From assembly GCA_944322585.1 (NCBI GenBank), contig CALUPB010000001.1, positions 1-64,000 on the forward strand: a DNA stretch of 64,000 bases, given 5' to 3'. This DNA comes from an uncultured Bacteroidales bacterium (GTDB lineage Bacteria; Bacteroidota; Bacteroidia; Bacteroidales; UBA932). Below, in pieces: positions 17,453-27,814 of this stretch. Numbering within the stretch: the stretch's first letter is position 1; each line of letters starts with the position of its first letter. The notes under the pieces were generated by a model, which worked only from the letters and a program-made list of their open reading frames with translations, searched no databases and had not been told where the DNA came from. Both the position numbers and the translations under genes were made by a program.

Positions 17453-20221
17453 ATGAGAAAACTATGCACATGGACAGTTTTAGGGATAATGCTGTCGTCA
17501 ACCACCATTTTCGCGCAGGGGGAAAAGGGACTTGACCTTCTCGATGAAATTGAACAATCAGGAAACTTCCTGCCGATGTTTCCATTCCAACCCACGCACA
17601 ATCTGCCGGACAACATCACGAATGTCAGGACATGGACAGGAGCCGGAACAGAATCCGCCGGCGACTATGGATTCATATCATGCGAGGGAGATCATTTCAT
17701 AGACGGCTCGGGCAGGGAAATACGGTTCATAGGGACCAATATAGGAATGAAAGGATGTTTTCCGGACCATAATTCCGCTGACAGACTTGCAAAAGAACTT
17801 TCACGCTATGGGATCAATATCGTGAGACTGCACTATGTCAGTCATGCGATGCCGGAGAAAGGATATCCTGTTCTCAATTCATTTATCGAGCCCGTACAGC
17901 TCGAACGCTTCGACTATCTTTTCGCAAAACTGAAAGAAAACGGCATCTATATCTATTTCCAGCTGAACATAGCGAGAAAATTCGGAAGGGTAAACGGATT
18001 CGAGAATGCCCATCTGTTGCCTTACTATAAAAACGGGGTCGACAATGTCGATGCCAGGATGATAGAATTCCAGAAACAGTTCCACAAGGAAATACTTGAA
18101 CATGTCAACCCGTATACAGGGACAGCTTATAGGGACGAACCGGCTATCAGCATGATGGAACTCGCAAATGAGAATTCAATAGTTAACGCCTGGTTTGCGC
18201 CTAAATACGATTTCCCGAACCTCGTCGAACCTTACAGAAGCCGTATTGTAAGGCAGTGGAACGAATGGCTGGCCGGCAAATATGGAACCACTGAAAGGCT
18301 GAAAGAGGCATGGCAGATGCCGGGGATCCACATGGCTGAATATCTGATACGCGACACGGACGACCTCAGCAATGATGAACCGGGATGGAAAATCCAGCAG
18401 TCTCACGGTTCAAGTGCGATATGGCAATACAGACGGGCTTCCAAAAGAGACAAGACAGACGGGAAGGGATATGCAAGGCTTTTAGTCGAGGAGACGACCG
18501 GGGACAAGGCTGCCCCGAAGTTCTATCGGGACGGACTGGAGATACGAAAAGGCAACTCTTACTGTCTTTCATTCAAGATACGCACGGATTCGCCCATGAA
18601 TCTCATACTGAAGGTCAGCCAGGCGCATGCCCCTTGGAAAGACGGAGGACTCAGCACCACCGTGAGGTGTACAAACGAATGGAAAGAGTTCAGATACAGT
18701 TTCACTGCAAGCCTTACGGACGATGATATGAGACTTGTACTGTTCAATTTCGTTCCCGGGTTAATCGACATTGCAGATGTGTCACTCATTTCAGGAATTG
18801 ACTACAGTTCCATGAATCTGGAGGAAAAGAATGTTGACTGGCCATCCAAAAGCGACTGGTTCGTTTCCCCTCAGAGGGCATATGACTTCACGGAATTCCT
18901 ATACAGTATAGAAAAAGACTATTTCACAGGACTTTACAGAAATGTCAAGGACAGTATAGGCGTCAGGCAGCCTGTCACCGGCACGCAGCTCGGCTACGGT
19001 TTCAACCAGCCGCAGGCCATCATGGACTACTGCGACCTCCATGGTTACTGGTGTCATCCGGCATTTCCCGGCGGAAAATGGGACAACAGGCACTGGAACC
19101 TCAGAAACGGAGCCGTCGTCAACAGTTTCGGGCATCCCGGCTCCACATTTACCGACATTGCCAGACATCGCATTCTCGGAAAGCCGTTTACAGTCAGCGA
19201 ATATGATCATCCCAACCTCAATTTCTGGTGCGCAGAGGCAAACCTTATGCTGGCTGCCATGGGGGCTTTCCAGAACTGGTCCGGACTTATGCAGTTCGCA
19301 TGGATCCTCGATACAGACTATGAGAGAGAATACATATGGCCGATGTTCGACATGTGTTCCGCGCCTCAGAAGCTCGTACATTTCCCCGCATGTTATGCGA
19401 TGTTCGTCCGCGGCGATGTAAGGCAGGGCAGCGACAGTCTCGTATTCGCACGCATGTCATCTGCGGATGCCGACATCAGAGCCGTAGCGGACAGACGGGA
19501 TGCCGATGCCTGCGGTCATTACAGATCCGGACTCATGAACAGCCTTCCTTTGGCAATTCCTTCGGGTGTGCAGGTCGGAGAATATCCGCATGTCTTCCAT
19601 TCTGAAGGGCACTCCATAATCAGGGATGAAAAAGATGTACCGGAAGCCATACGGGAAGCATACAGGGACAGGGAAATGCGCAGCTCTACCGGAGAACTCA
19701 TATGGAACTGGCAGGAAAAGGATGCCGGCTATTTTATGGTTGACACAAGGAACACCAAGGTCTTCACGGGATTTGTCAGGGGCAGGTCTTTCGACTACAA
19801 AGGCATGAAACTGACACCAGGCAGGACAAGGCTCGACTGGGTGACACTGTCCCTTACACTCGCCTGCCCGTCCGGGAGTCCTACAGAGAGCGAGACATTG
19901 CAGCCCGGTTCGTATCTGCTTGCCGCAACCGGACTTGTCCACAACACCGGGGCAAAAATCGTGACTACAGGAGAACCGGGGAAAATCTCCTGCTCCATAC
20001 CTGACGGCGGAGCGACAGGGACATCTCCGGTACTCTGCGAAGGGATCGGGGCAAAGCTCACTTTTACAGGCTTGCGGGACAAGGTCAGATGCTATGCTCT
20101 TGATCCTGACGGAAACAGGATGCGGGAAATCCCGGTCACGGCAGGAGCAACAGGAGATGCAGTCCTCGAAATAGGCCCGGAATACAGAACCGTATGGTAC
20201 GAACTGCATATAAAGGAATAG
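17453..20221 (+). CDS. Secreted glycoside hydrolase, GH-A (GH5/42-like) with inserted carbohydrate-binding domain
   Basis: The 922-residue product has a signal peptide (TWTVLGIMLSSTTIFAQ). A TIM-barrel hydrolase of clan GH-A type is split: the first half includes GREIRFIGTNIGMKGCFP, YGINIVRLHYVSH and the acid/base motif MMELANENS (Glu240); the second half has the likely nucleophile in TVSEYDHPN (Glu583). Between them, residues about 303-447, lies a beta-sandwich segment (NSYCLSFKIRTDSPMNLILKVSQ, RLVLFNFVPGLIDIADVSL) resembling CBM4/9-type domains. The C-terminus (about 780-922) is beta-rich. The exact GH family is uncertain. As first gene of the locus, it probably cuts the polysaccharide at the cell surface or in the periplasm. 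Confidence 0.75.
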   Translation: MRKLCTWTVLGIMLSSTTIFAQGEKGLDLLDEIEQSGNFLPMFPFQPTHNLPDNITNVRTWTGAGTESAGDYGFISCEGDHFIDGSGREIRFIGTNIGMKGCFPDHNSADRLAKELSRYGINIVRLHYVSHAMPEKGYPVLNSFIEPVQLERFDYLFAKLKENGIYIYFQLNIARKFGRVNGFENAHLLPYYKNGVDNVDARMIEFQKQFHKEILEHVNPYTGTAYRDEPAISMMELANENSIVNAWFAPKYDFPNLVEPYRSRIVRQWNEWLAGKYGTTERLKEAWQMPGIHMAEYLIRDTDDLSNDEPGWKIQQSHGSSAIWQYRRASKRDKTDGKGYARLLVEETTGDKAAPKFYRDGLEIRKGNSYCLSFKIRTDSPMNLILKVSQAHAPWKDGGLSTTVRCTNEWKEFRYSFTASLTDDDMRLVLFNFVPGLIDIADVSLISGIDYSSMNLEEKNVDWPSKSDWFVSPQRAYDFTEFLYSIEKDYFTGLYRNVKDSIGVRQPVTGTQLGYGFNQPQAIMDYCDLHGYWCHPAFPGGKWDNRHWNLRNGAVVNSFGHPGSTFTDIARHRILGKPFTVSEYDHPNLNFWCAEANLMLAAMGAFQNWSGLMQFAWILDTDYEREYIWPMFDMCSAPQKLVHFPACYAMFVRGDVRQGSDSLVFARMSSADADIRAVADRRDADACGHYRSGLMNSLPLAIPSGVQVGEYPHVFHSEGHSIIRDEKDVPEAIREAYRDREMRSSTGELIWNWQEKDAGYFMVDTRNTKVFTGFVRGRSFDYKGMKLTPGRTRLDWVTLSLTLACPSGSPTESETLQPGSYLLAATGLVHNTGAKIVTTGEPGKISCSIPDGGATGTSPVLCEGIGAKLTFTGLRDKVRCYALDPDGNRMREIPVTAGATGDAVLEIGPEYRTVWYELHIKE

Positions 20222-20260
20222 ACACTGCACATAATCAATGACCTAACTTATTCAACCAGT

Positions 20261-22708
20261 ATGAACAGCAAACGAATTCTCGCGGTTATCTGTCTGCTGT
20301 CTCTCCCGGCTGCACTAATGAATGCCGGAGACATAGTGAAAGACACGACGGACTTTGACAGAAATGTCGCGTCAAGTCCTGCAGAACTGCTCAAAGGCGA
20401 GATCTCCGGAGTGAGAGTCTCGTCATTGGACGGTAATCCTAATGGGGCATTCAATGTCAATATCAGAGGTCTTAATACTTTGAGAGGTGATTCACAACCC
20501 ATGTGGATCGTAGACGGGGCAGTAATCGGATCATCTGTAAACCATAATCTGAATGCCTTCTATCTGAACGGTGACATCACGATAAACGGAGACCTGCTTC
20601 CGGACTATTCCGGACGGAGCTATACTGCTCCGGTCGGAAATTTCAGATGGCTGAATCCTTATGAAATCGAATCGATCGAAATTGTCAAAGACATGTCGCA
20701 GGCAGCCATATACGGCATGCAGGGAGCCAACGGAGTCATAATAGTAAAGACCCGTAAGGCATCTTCGGACAAACGCAGCATCCGGCTGTCATCCAACGTA
20801 GGAGTCAACTTCTCCACGCAGGACGGAGAAGCTTTCAGAACCGGCATAAACCATATGCACGACATAGGCATAAACGGAATGTTCGGTTCCAATTCATGGT
20901 ATAGCATATCCGGCTTCCTGCACCAGAATACCGGAGCCGTAAAAAGGACTGATTCCATGGTCGGCGGGCTCGCTGTCAGCATGGAGACCATGGCCAACAG
21001 GCTTTTCCATTTCGGGTTCAATTCCTTTCTGAGTTACGGCGATCTCCTGTCTACCGGAGGGACCAACCATATCGGAGCCCCATCCACAATGGTATTGTCC
21101 CGCCATCCGGATGCGTTCACAGACGATACGGTATCCGGATGGCTCAGCGACTACGACGACAGGGTAAGGGATTACCATACCGTCAACTCCGTATGGCTGA
21201 AAATAAATTTTCTCAAAATCCTCGGGCTCAAGCTGACAGGAGGCATGGATTATCAGAACCAGACGCGGTACATATGGTTCGGTCCCGGCACATCGTTCGG
21301 CAAAGAATATTCAGGGGCTGCAGGCATCCTGAACAACTCACTCTGCACATATAACTTCAAGGGGGAGCTCGATTTCAATATGAACTTCTCCGTCAGACAT
21401 TCCGTACATGCCTCACTCGCATTCGACATGAACGGCAACCTGAACAGGACGAACGCCATGTGCGGGACGGACTTCGGAATGCCTTATCTCAGAAGCAAGG
21501 GTCTGTCATCCTCCGGAAGTCTCCATGCCATCAGGAAATTCTCACGCGACTATAATGAAACGGGAGCATACCTTACATTAGGATACGGCTTCAACGGATA
21601 TGCAGGCATCAACGGCACAGTCCGTTATGACTACAACAGCCGTTTCGATCAGGAACCGACCATATTCCCGGCAGCCGATGCATATGTGGATTTCAAAAGA
21701 ATATTCTTGAAAGACAGCAGGACCGTATCTTCCCTGAAGCTCAGCGGAGGATGGGGCAGCGCAGGCAAAGAAACCGTCCTCCCGTATGAATATCTGGACT
21801 TCTGGATATACGGAGTACCGGATGTGGATGCAGGTACAGAAAATTATTATGACGGGGTCAACCGCCTCATCAGCAGAGAATACAACGTCGGGATCGAGGC
21901 AGGGCTGGTTGACGGGAGATTCGGTTTTGCCCTGAAATACTATGACAAGGAGACAGACGACAGTTTCAGAATCCATAATTCCGGCAAAGAGATAGACGGA
22001 CTGTGGGACAGGACTTCCAACATATCAATTATACAGGAAAGGACTTCCAGAATACGAAACAAGGGATTCGAGCTCGATGCGGACCTCGATATCATCGACG
22101 GCCGTACCGTAAAATGGAATTTGTGGTTCAACACTTCCTGGAACATGAACAGCATCATCGCGTTAGACGCATTGGATGCTGTTACCCAGGATCTTGCAAA
22201 CGGGACATATACCGCCGGGAACATTACCGGAGGTCCTGTCAGCCAGGCATATGGATACAGAACAGACGGAGACGGCAATGTAATTTCGGAAAATCCGGAA
22301 ATACTCGGCAATACGCTTCCTGAAATTTCCGGAGGTTTCGGAACATCCTTAAGTCTGTACGGTCTTACAGTGGATGTGAAATTCTCCGGAGCCGCCGGTT
22401 TCGAGATAATAAATGCCAACCGTACAATAGACAAGAAGCTTGACTGCATTACTTCCGACTGTCTGGAACGCGGCGATTACCTCAGGCTCGACAGACTCGG
22501 TCTGTCCTATAAAATTCCCCTCAATGTAAAGTGGATACGCGAATTCAAGGCCAGCCTTGCCGCGCACAACCTGTTCACAGCCACCGGGTACAGCGGATGG
22601 AATCCGGATGTCAACAGTTTCGGCGTCACAGTGAGATCCAACGGTGTAGACTATGGCGCCTTCCCTCTATGCAGAACTGTCGTGCTCGGAGTAAGCTTTA
22701 AATTTTAA
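20261..22708 (+). CDS. Short SusC-like TonB-dependent receptor lacking the N-terminal extension
   Basis: An 815-residue outer-membrane protein with a signal peptide. Right after it comes a plug domain (PAELLKGEISGVRVSSLDG, FNVNIRGLNTLRGDSQPMWIVDG, NPYEIESIEIVKDMSQAAIYGMQGANGVIIV) and then a beta-barrel ending in SFKF, the usual C-terminal aromatic. The carboxypeptidase-regulatory-like domain that starts normal SusC proteins is missing, no TonB box is evident, and the barrel is about 200 residues shorter. Such short proteins accompany SusC/D pairs in other Bacteroides loci. It ends 6 bases before the full SusC. It could be a second porter, a partner of the SusCD complex, or a surface binding protein. 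Confidence 0.8.
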   Translation: MNSKRILAVICLLSLPAALMNAGDIVKDTTDFDRNVASSPAELLKGEISGVRVSSLDGNPNGAFNVNIRGLNTLRGDSQPMWIVDGAVIGSSVNHNLNAFYLNGDITINGDLLPDYSGRSYTAPVGNFRWLNPYEIESIEIVKDMSQAAIYGMQGANGVIIVKTRKASSDKRSIRLSSNVGVNFSTQDGEAFRTGINHMHDIGINGMFGSNSWYSISGFLHQNTGAVKRTDSMVGGLAVSMETMANRLFHFGFNSFLSYGDLLSTGGTNHIGAPSTMVLSRHPDAFTDDTVSGWLSDYDDRVRDYHTVNSVWLKINFLKILGLKLTGGMDYQNQTRYIWFGPGTSFGKEYSGAAGILNNSLCTYNFKGELDFNMNFSVRHSVHASLAFDMNGNLNRTNAMCGTDFGMPYLRSKGLSSSGSLHAIRKFSRDYNETGAYLTLGYGFNGYAGINGTVRYDYNSRFDQEPTIFPAADAYVDFKRIFLKDSRTVSSLKLSGGWGSAGKETVLPYEYLDFWIYGVPDVDAGTENYYDGVNRLISREYNVGIEAGLVDGRFGFALKYYDKETDDSFRIHNSGKEIDGLWDRTSNISIIQERTSRIRNKGFELDADLDIIDGRTVKWNLWFNTSWNMNSIIALDALDAVTQDLANGTYTAGNITGGPVSQAYGYRTDGDGNVISENPEILGNTLPEISGGFGTSLSLYGLTVDVKFSGAAGFEIINANRTIDKKLDCITSDCLERGDYLRLDRLGLSYKIPLNVKWIREFKASLAAHNLFTATGYSGWNPDVNSFGVTVRSNGVDYGAFPLCRTVVLGVSFKF

Positions 22709-22714
22709 CCGATA

Positions 22715-25700
22715 ATGACCATGGACAATATAATAACCATAACCAGAGCCTGTCTGCTGACTGCATTTCTGCTGACTGCGGGAAATGTTTTCGCACAGGA
22801 CGACATTACCGTCAAAGGTACTGTGAAGAACTCCGACGGAGAACCTGTCATCGGGTCCGCTGTCATATTGGAAGGGACTGCCACCGGCGTAGAGACGGAC
22901 GCTGAAGGACATTACAGCATAACCTTCACTCAGGACAGCCTCAAACAGGCCAGGTTGGTCTTCTCCTGCATCTCATATGAACCGCAGACCGTGACTGTCG
23001 GAGACCGGAGAGTCATAGATATAGTCCTCCGGGAAGACCATGAACTGCTCGACGAGGTCGTCGTAGTCGGATACGGAGCGATGCGCAGGAGCGACATTAC
23101 CGGAGCCATTACATCAGTACGTATAGACGAAACCAGAGCCCTGCAAAGCTCCTCTATAGACCAGCTTCTCCAGGGACAGGCAGCCGGAGTACATGTCGTA
23201 TCCAACAGTGCCGCACCTGATGCCGGCGTCAGCATCATTATCCGCGGTGCAAGTTCTTTCAATTCCAGTTCACAGCCACTGTATGTAGTGGACGGCGTAA
23301 TCATGAATACGAATGCATCTTTTTCAGTCGGGTCACATGGAGGGACAGATTCCGGGATTGATGAAGACAATAACGGACTTATGGGAATAAGTCCGCAGGA
23401 TATAGCATCTATAGAAATTCTTAAAGATGCATCAGCCACGGCAATCTATGGCTCCCAGGGAGCGAACGGCGTAGTGCTCATAACCACAAAATCTGCAGGA
23501 AGTGTCAAACCGTCCATCACCTTCAGTGCCGGTGTAAGCATTGCACATATCTATAAGAAATACGACCTCATGGACGCTGACGATTACATGCGGTATCTTG
23601 ACCTCAAGGGGATCGACCACAATTCAGCCCTTTACACCATATATACAAAACAGGTTGAGAACGGCACTTACGCCCCTGTGGACTGGCAGGATTACACGAC
23701 ACGCACAAGTGTGACCCAGAGATACTATTTTACAATTGCAGGCAACCCGAAAAACACCAATTACAGGTTCTCGGCAGGATATTACGACAACCAGGGCATA
23801 GTCAAGGGAACCGGCTACAAGAATCTCACATTCAGGCTCAATCTCGACCAGACAATAGGCAAGTTCAAGATAGGGACAAGGACATCATTCTCATATCTCA
23901 ATTCACACATGACCCAGGGGGCCGGAGGCACCGTAGCCCAGACACCTGCAACGTCATTGGTCATGAGCATGCTTCTGACAAGGCCGTTGCGCCATATCAT
24001 AGAATACGATGACGAAGGACTGGAAGTCAATGACGACGGAGTGCCATTGTCAGGGCCTGACAGATGGCTAACTGACTACCAGAGCGAGCGCACAGAATTC
24101 CGCGTCACTCCGAGCCTGTATGCAGAGTACCGGATTTTGCCATGGCTCACATTCAGGACGTCAATCGGTGCTGACTACCGGTCGAATGAAAGCCAGAAAT
24201 TCAAATCAATCAGGATCAACACCACAGGCACCGGATCCAACGGAGCCGTTTCCCACTATGATCTTCTCAACTGGAACTGGGACAATCTCCTGCTTTTCAA
24301 CAAACGGTTCGGAAAGCACTCGATATCCGGCACTCTCGGCCATTCTGCATCCCAGACCTTGTCCAGGACACAGAGAGTGGAAGGGACAAACGTTGTACAG
24401 TGGAAAGCTATGGCCGCCAGCCTAAATTCAGCCCCGTACAACTGGCTCTCTTATGGAGAGACATCCAGCCAGCTTATGTCTTTCTTCGCACGGGCAATAT
24501 ACAACTATGATGACCGGTATGTATTCACTGCCACATACCGTTTCGATGGCTCATCGAAATTTGCGGCAGGTAACAAGTGGGCACGGTTTCCTTCATTCGC
24601 ATTCGCCTGGAGAATAAACAATGAGCCGTGGTTCAGATGGTTCAAATTCAATTTCCCGGCACTGTCATCAATAAAGCTCCGGCTCGGGTGGGGAATGGTA
24701 GGGAACCAGGACATTCCTTCATACCAGACGATATACAGGTATTCCACGAACACTACTGCGACTCACGACAACAGTTCACATCAGGTAATCACATTATCCT
24801 CTACAAATATCCCTGCAACCGATCTGAAATGGGAAACCACTTCCCAATATAACATAGGTCTTGATCTGGAATTTTTCAAAGGCCGTCTTAGCCTGGCCGC
24901 CGACGGGTATTACAAAGTCACCAAAGACCTTCTGCAGACCAGAATTCTTCCGGGCTCGATGGGTGCAGGAAACCCGTATGTAAACATGGGTTCAATCTCA
25001 AACAAGGGATTCGAAATCACTCTTGATGCTGTCCCCGTAAGCACGAAAGATATAGAATGGACAGTCGGGGGAAACTTCACTCTTAACCGCAACAAAATCC
25101 TTTCCATTGACCCGAGCGGAGCAAGCAGGGCAAAAATTTATGTATACGGGGATCAACCTGTTCAGGAAGTGGAATATTTCACTGGCTCAAAACTTTCGGG
25201 TGCTGCCATATGCAATGATTACGTCAACGTATTCATAGCAGGTCAGCCAATGAGCCTGTTTTATGCAATGCCTACTGACGGGATAGTACCGGCCGGACAG
25301 ACAGGAGTACCTTTCGCTGACGGGATAGAACGGGGAGAAGGGTCTGTCAATTTTGTGGATACAAATGGAGACGGCGTCATCACCCAGGATGACCGCGTAG
25401 TCGTAGGCAACCCCAATCCAGACTTCATTTATGGGTTCAACACATCATTGATCATCAGAAATTTCTCACTCTCTGCATCATTCACAGGATCATACGGAAA
25501 TGACGTCTATAACCAGCAGATGGCCGTACTTTCAGATGTATCTACAAACAGCGAGAACCGGCTCCGTGCTCCGGTCTTCGATGCCTGGAGTCCGGAAAAC
25601 CCCGATTCAAAGTATCCGTCCATTTCGGCCTACACGCCGAATGATGTCAACTGGTGCACGGACAGGTTCGTCGAGGACGGGTCATATCTCAGGCTCGCCC

Positions 25701-25918
25701 ACCTCTCGCTTTCATACAAAATACCTATAAAAAACAGAAAATCACTGCTCAAGCATCTTTCCGTAGGGATATCCGGGAAAAATCTATACTGCTGGACAAA
25801 ATATTCCGGATACGACCCGGATGTAAACATCTATGGAAGTGTTCTGAAATACGGCATCGACATGGGAGCATATCCTGCTGCACGCACCTACATGTTTGAC
25901 CTTAAGATATCATTCTAA
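22715..25918 (+). CDS. SusC-family TonB-linked outer-membrane glycan transporter
   Basis: The 1067-residue protein has a signal peptide (TAFLLTAGNVFAQ), a carboxypeptidase-regulatory-like domain (residues 30-110: VKGTVKNSDGEPVIGSAVILEGT), a TonB-box region (LDEVVVVGYG), a plug (LLQGQAAGVHVVSNS, VSIIIRGASSFNSSSQPLYVVDG, ATAIYGSQGANGVVLITTK) and a 22-strand barrel ending in LKISF. It imports oligosaccharides with energy from TonB. Start is ATG 22715 or 22721. The SusD gene follows after 2 bases, as expected for a SusCD pair. Confidence 0.95.
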   Translation: MTMDNIITITRACLLTAFLLTAGNVFAQDDITVKGTVKNSDGEPVIGSAVILEGTATGVETDAEGHYSITFTQDSLKQARLVFSCISYEPQTVTVGDRRVIDIVLREDHELLDEVVVVGYGAMRRSDITGAITSVRIDETRALQSSSIDQLLQGQAAGVHVVSNSAAPDAGVSIIIRGASSFNSSSQPLYVVDGVIMNTNASFSVGSHGGTDSGIDEDNNGLMGISPQDIASIEILKDASATAIYGSQGANGVVLITTKSAGSVKPSITFSAGVSIAHIYKKYDLMDADDYMRYLDLKGIDHNSALYTIYTKQVENGTYAPVDWQDYTTRTSVTQRYYFTIAGNPKNTNYRFSAGYYDNQGIVKGTGYKNLTFRLNLDQTIGKFKIGTRTSFSYLNSHMTQGAGGTVAQTPATSLVMSMLLTRPLRHIIEYDDEGLEVNDDGVPLSGPDRWLTDYQSERTEFRVTPSLYAEYRILPWLTFRTSIGADYRSNESQKFKSIRINTTGTGSNGAVSHYDLLNWNWDNLLLFNKRFGKHSISGTLGHSASQTLSRTQRVEGTNVVQWKAMAASLNSAPYNWLSYGETSSQLMSFFARAIYNYDDRYVFTATYRFDGSSKFAAGNKWARFPSFAFAWRINNEPWFRWFKFNFPALSSIKLRLGWGMVGNQDIPSYQTIYRYSTNTTATHDNSSHQVITLSSTNIPATDLKWETTSQYNIGLDLEFFKGRLSLAADGYYKVTKDLLQTRILPGSMGAGNPYVNMGSISNKGFEITLDAVPVSTKDIEWTVGGNFTLNRNKILSIDPSGASRAKIYVYGDQPVQEVEYFTGSKLSGAAICNDYVNVFIAGQPMSLFYAMPTDGIVPAGQTGVPFADGIERGEGSVNFVDTNGDGVITQDDRVVVGNPNPDFIYGFNTSLIIRNFSLSASFTGSYGNDVYNQQMAVLSDVSTNSENRLRAPVFDAWSPENPDSKYPSISAYTPNDVNWCTDRFVEDGSYLRLAHLSLSYKIPIKNRKSLLKHLSVGISGKNLYCWTKYSGYDPDVNIYGSVLKYGIDMGAYPAARTYMFDLKISF

Positions 25919-25920
25919 TC

Positions 25921-27789
25921 ATGAAGAATATACTCAGATTATTAGCTTTAGCCATACTTGGGACTGGGCTGGCATCCTGTTCTGGATTCCTTACGGAAAA
26001 ACTGACAACTTCAATCAATGGGCCGGTAGCGATTTCCTCGGAAGAAGCTCTGGAGGCCAATGTCTTCGGAATACACAGGACATTGGCGGCAAGCGGCTTC
26101 AAGAAAGGTGCTTTCTGTGAATGGCTTGCCCCGGCTTCGGGGATAGCTCACTGGGGAAATACCAGTGCCCTGACCAATCCGCTTGAACGATGGGCCTGCT
26201 GCCTGAAATTCACCCGGTTTTCGCAGCACCCTGAAGCATATGAATCCTTCTCATCTTTCTATACGGCAATATACCAGTGCAACCTCCTGTTGGGTGAACT
26301 GCCGGATTGTCCTGTGGATGAGCCATATAAAAAAGAAATAGAAGGAGAGGTGCTGTTTTTCCGGGCCATGGCTTACTTCTATCTTGTGCGGCTCTACGGT
26401 GACGTGTCCCTTTACACGGAAGTGCCGGAGAACACATCAGAAATAGAATACAGACCGAGAGAAAACTTCTGGACTGTATATTGCCGGATTGTCGAAGACC
26501 TGAACCAGGCTGCTTCGCAAATGAGAAGCTATGACAGAATGATACAGGTCACAGGAGGCAACGCATCAGGAAGGGTATGCAACTATGCCGCTATAGCATG
26601 CCGATCTCTCGTATACCTGACCATCGGCACCCTGCTTGCACATCCTGACGACAATTTCTGGGTCAACCGCACTCCCGATTTTTCCGGAATAGGCATATTC
26701 ACGGCACAGGATGCATTCAGGAAAGCTCTTGCCGATGCCGAAGACGTCATTCTCCACGGGCCTTTCGAACTGTGTCCCGACTACCGGCAGCTTTTCCGAT
26801 GGACCGATCCTGCCGACTGGCAGCTCAAGGAACGTATCTGGGCCATGCCGCGTGCACCCGAAACCAGCGACAGCGAGAGCGGGCTGACCATGTGGGCACT
26901 CCCATGCTATTACATGGGTACAGAACAGGTTCTGAATTTCGGGCGGTGCCGTCCCGACAGGTGGTTCTTCCAGAAATGGTGTGAGACCTACGGTGGAGAA
27001 AAAGGGACAGGATCAAACAATTCAGATATCTATGTGGACTGTCCCGACCCGCGCCTTGAAGTGAACCTCATATACAATTCATACCCCGGAAGAGACAATG
27101 TTCCATATAACTGCTATCCGGCAGACAACCGTATCTATCCTGGAGACGAGACTTTGCTGAAATACTATGGTCTGCCGTATTACAAAAAATACTATGACCC
27201 TACATTCAATAACAGTGTCGGGAATTCAGACCTGTATGTGATGCGGCTTGCAGAGGTTTATCTGATAGCGGCCGAAGCCAGCGCAAACCTCTGCGCTTCC
27301 CCGTCCGACCAGTACGGGAGTTCTGCCATAGAATATGTCAACGTAATCCTCCAGAGGGCACGCAACTCCACAGACAATCCTCCCGCTGCCGAGCCGCAGG
27401 ACTGGGAAGCTTCTGATTTTTCCACCAGGGAAGAACTGCTTGATGCCATTTTCTGGGAAAGATGCTTTGAAATGCCTTTCGAACATCATGAATATTTCGA
27501 CACACACCGCATGGGAGCCAGATGGATTGTCGAGAATATATCCAAACCGAAGAACATCTTTCTGTATCAGAAAGAACAGGAAGACTATACGGTCGACGGG
27601 GAGACGCGGAACGGCTACCGCACCATATATTACGGCAATGATTTCAGATATGACGAAGACTGGACTCTCGTCCGCAAGGGACTGATCAGTGCATATCCAT
27701 ATGACGAACTCATCTATAACACAAGTCTTGACGAAACGAAACACGACCCGAACTTCGGACAGAATCCGCAGGAAGTGTACTGGAGATAA
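25921..27789 (+). CDS. SusD-family surface glycan-binding lipoprotein
   Basis: A 622-residue RagB/SusD lipoprotein. The lipobox is LASC (Cys20). TPR-like helices include SFYTAIYQCNLLLGELPDC and EVLFFRAMAYFYLVRLYGDVSLYTEV, the family's strongest motif. The C-terminal SusD region has LYVMRLAEVYLIAAEASANL and RARNS. It sits on the cell surface as a lid on SusC. It is longer than typical SusD (about 520-580). The ATG lies 2 bases after the SusC stop. Confidence 0.95.
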   Translation: MKNILRLLALAILGTGLASCSGFLTEKLTTSINGPVAISSEEALEANVFGIHRTLAASGFKKGAFCEWLAPASGIAHWGNTSALTNPLERWACCLKFTRFSQHPEAYESFSSFYTAIYQCNLLLGELPDCPVDEPYKKEIEGEVLFFRAMAYFYLVRLYGDVSLYTEVPENTSEIEYRPRENFWTVYCRIVEDLNQAASQMRSYDRMIQVTGGNASGRVCNYAAIACRSLVYLTIGTLLAHPDDNFWVNRTPDFSGIGIFTAQDAFRKALADAEDVILHGPFELCPDYRQLFRWTDPADWQLKERIWAMPRAPETSDSESGLTMWALPCYYMGTEQVLNFGRCRPDRWFFQKWCETYGGEKGTGSNNSDIYVDCPDPRLEVNLIYNSYPGRDNVPYNCYPADNRIYPGDETLLKYYGLPYYKKYYDPTFNNSVGNSDLYVMRLAEVYLIAAEASANLCASPSDQYGSSAIEYVNVILQRARNSTDNPPAAEPQDWEASDFSTREELLDAIFWERCFEMPFEHHEYFDTHRMGARWIVENISKPKNIFLYQKEQEDYTVDGETRNGYRTIYYGNDFRYDEDWTLVRKGLISAYPYDELIYNTSLDETKHDPNFGQNPQEVYWR

Positions 27790-27814
27790 ACATTACCAAT
27801 CATTTATACAGACG

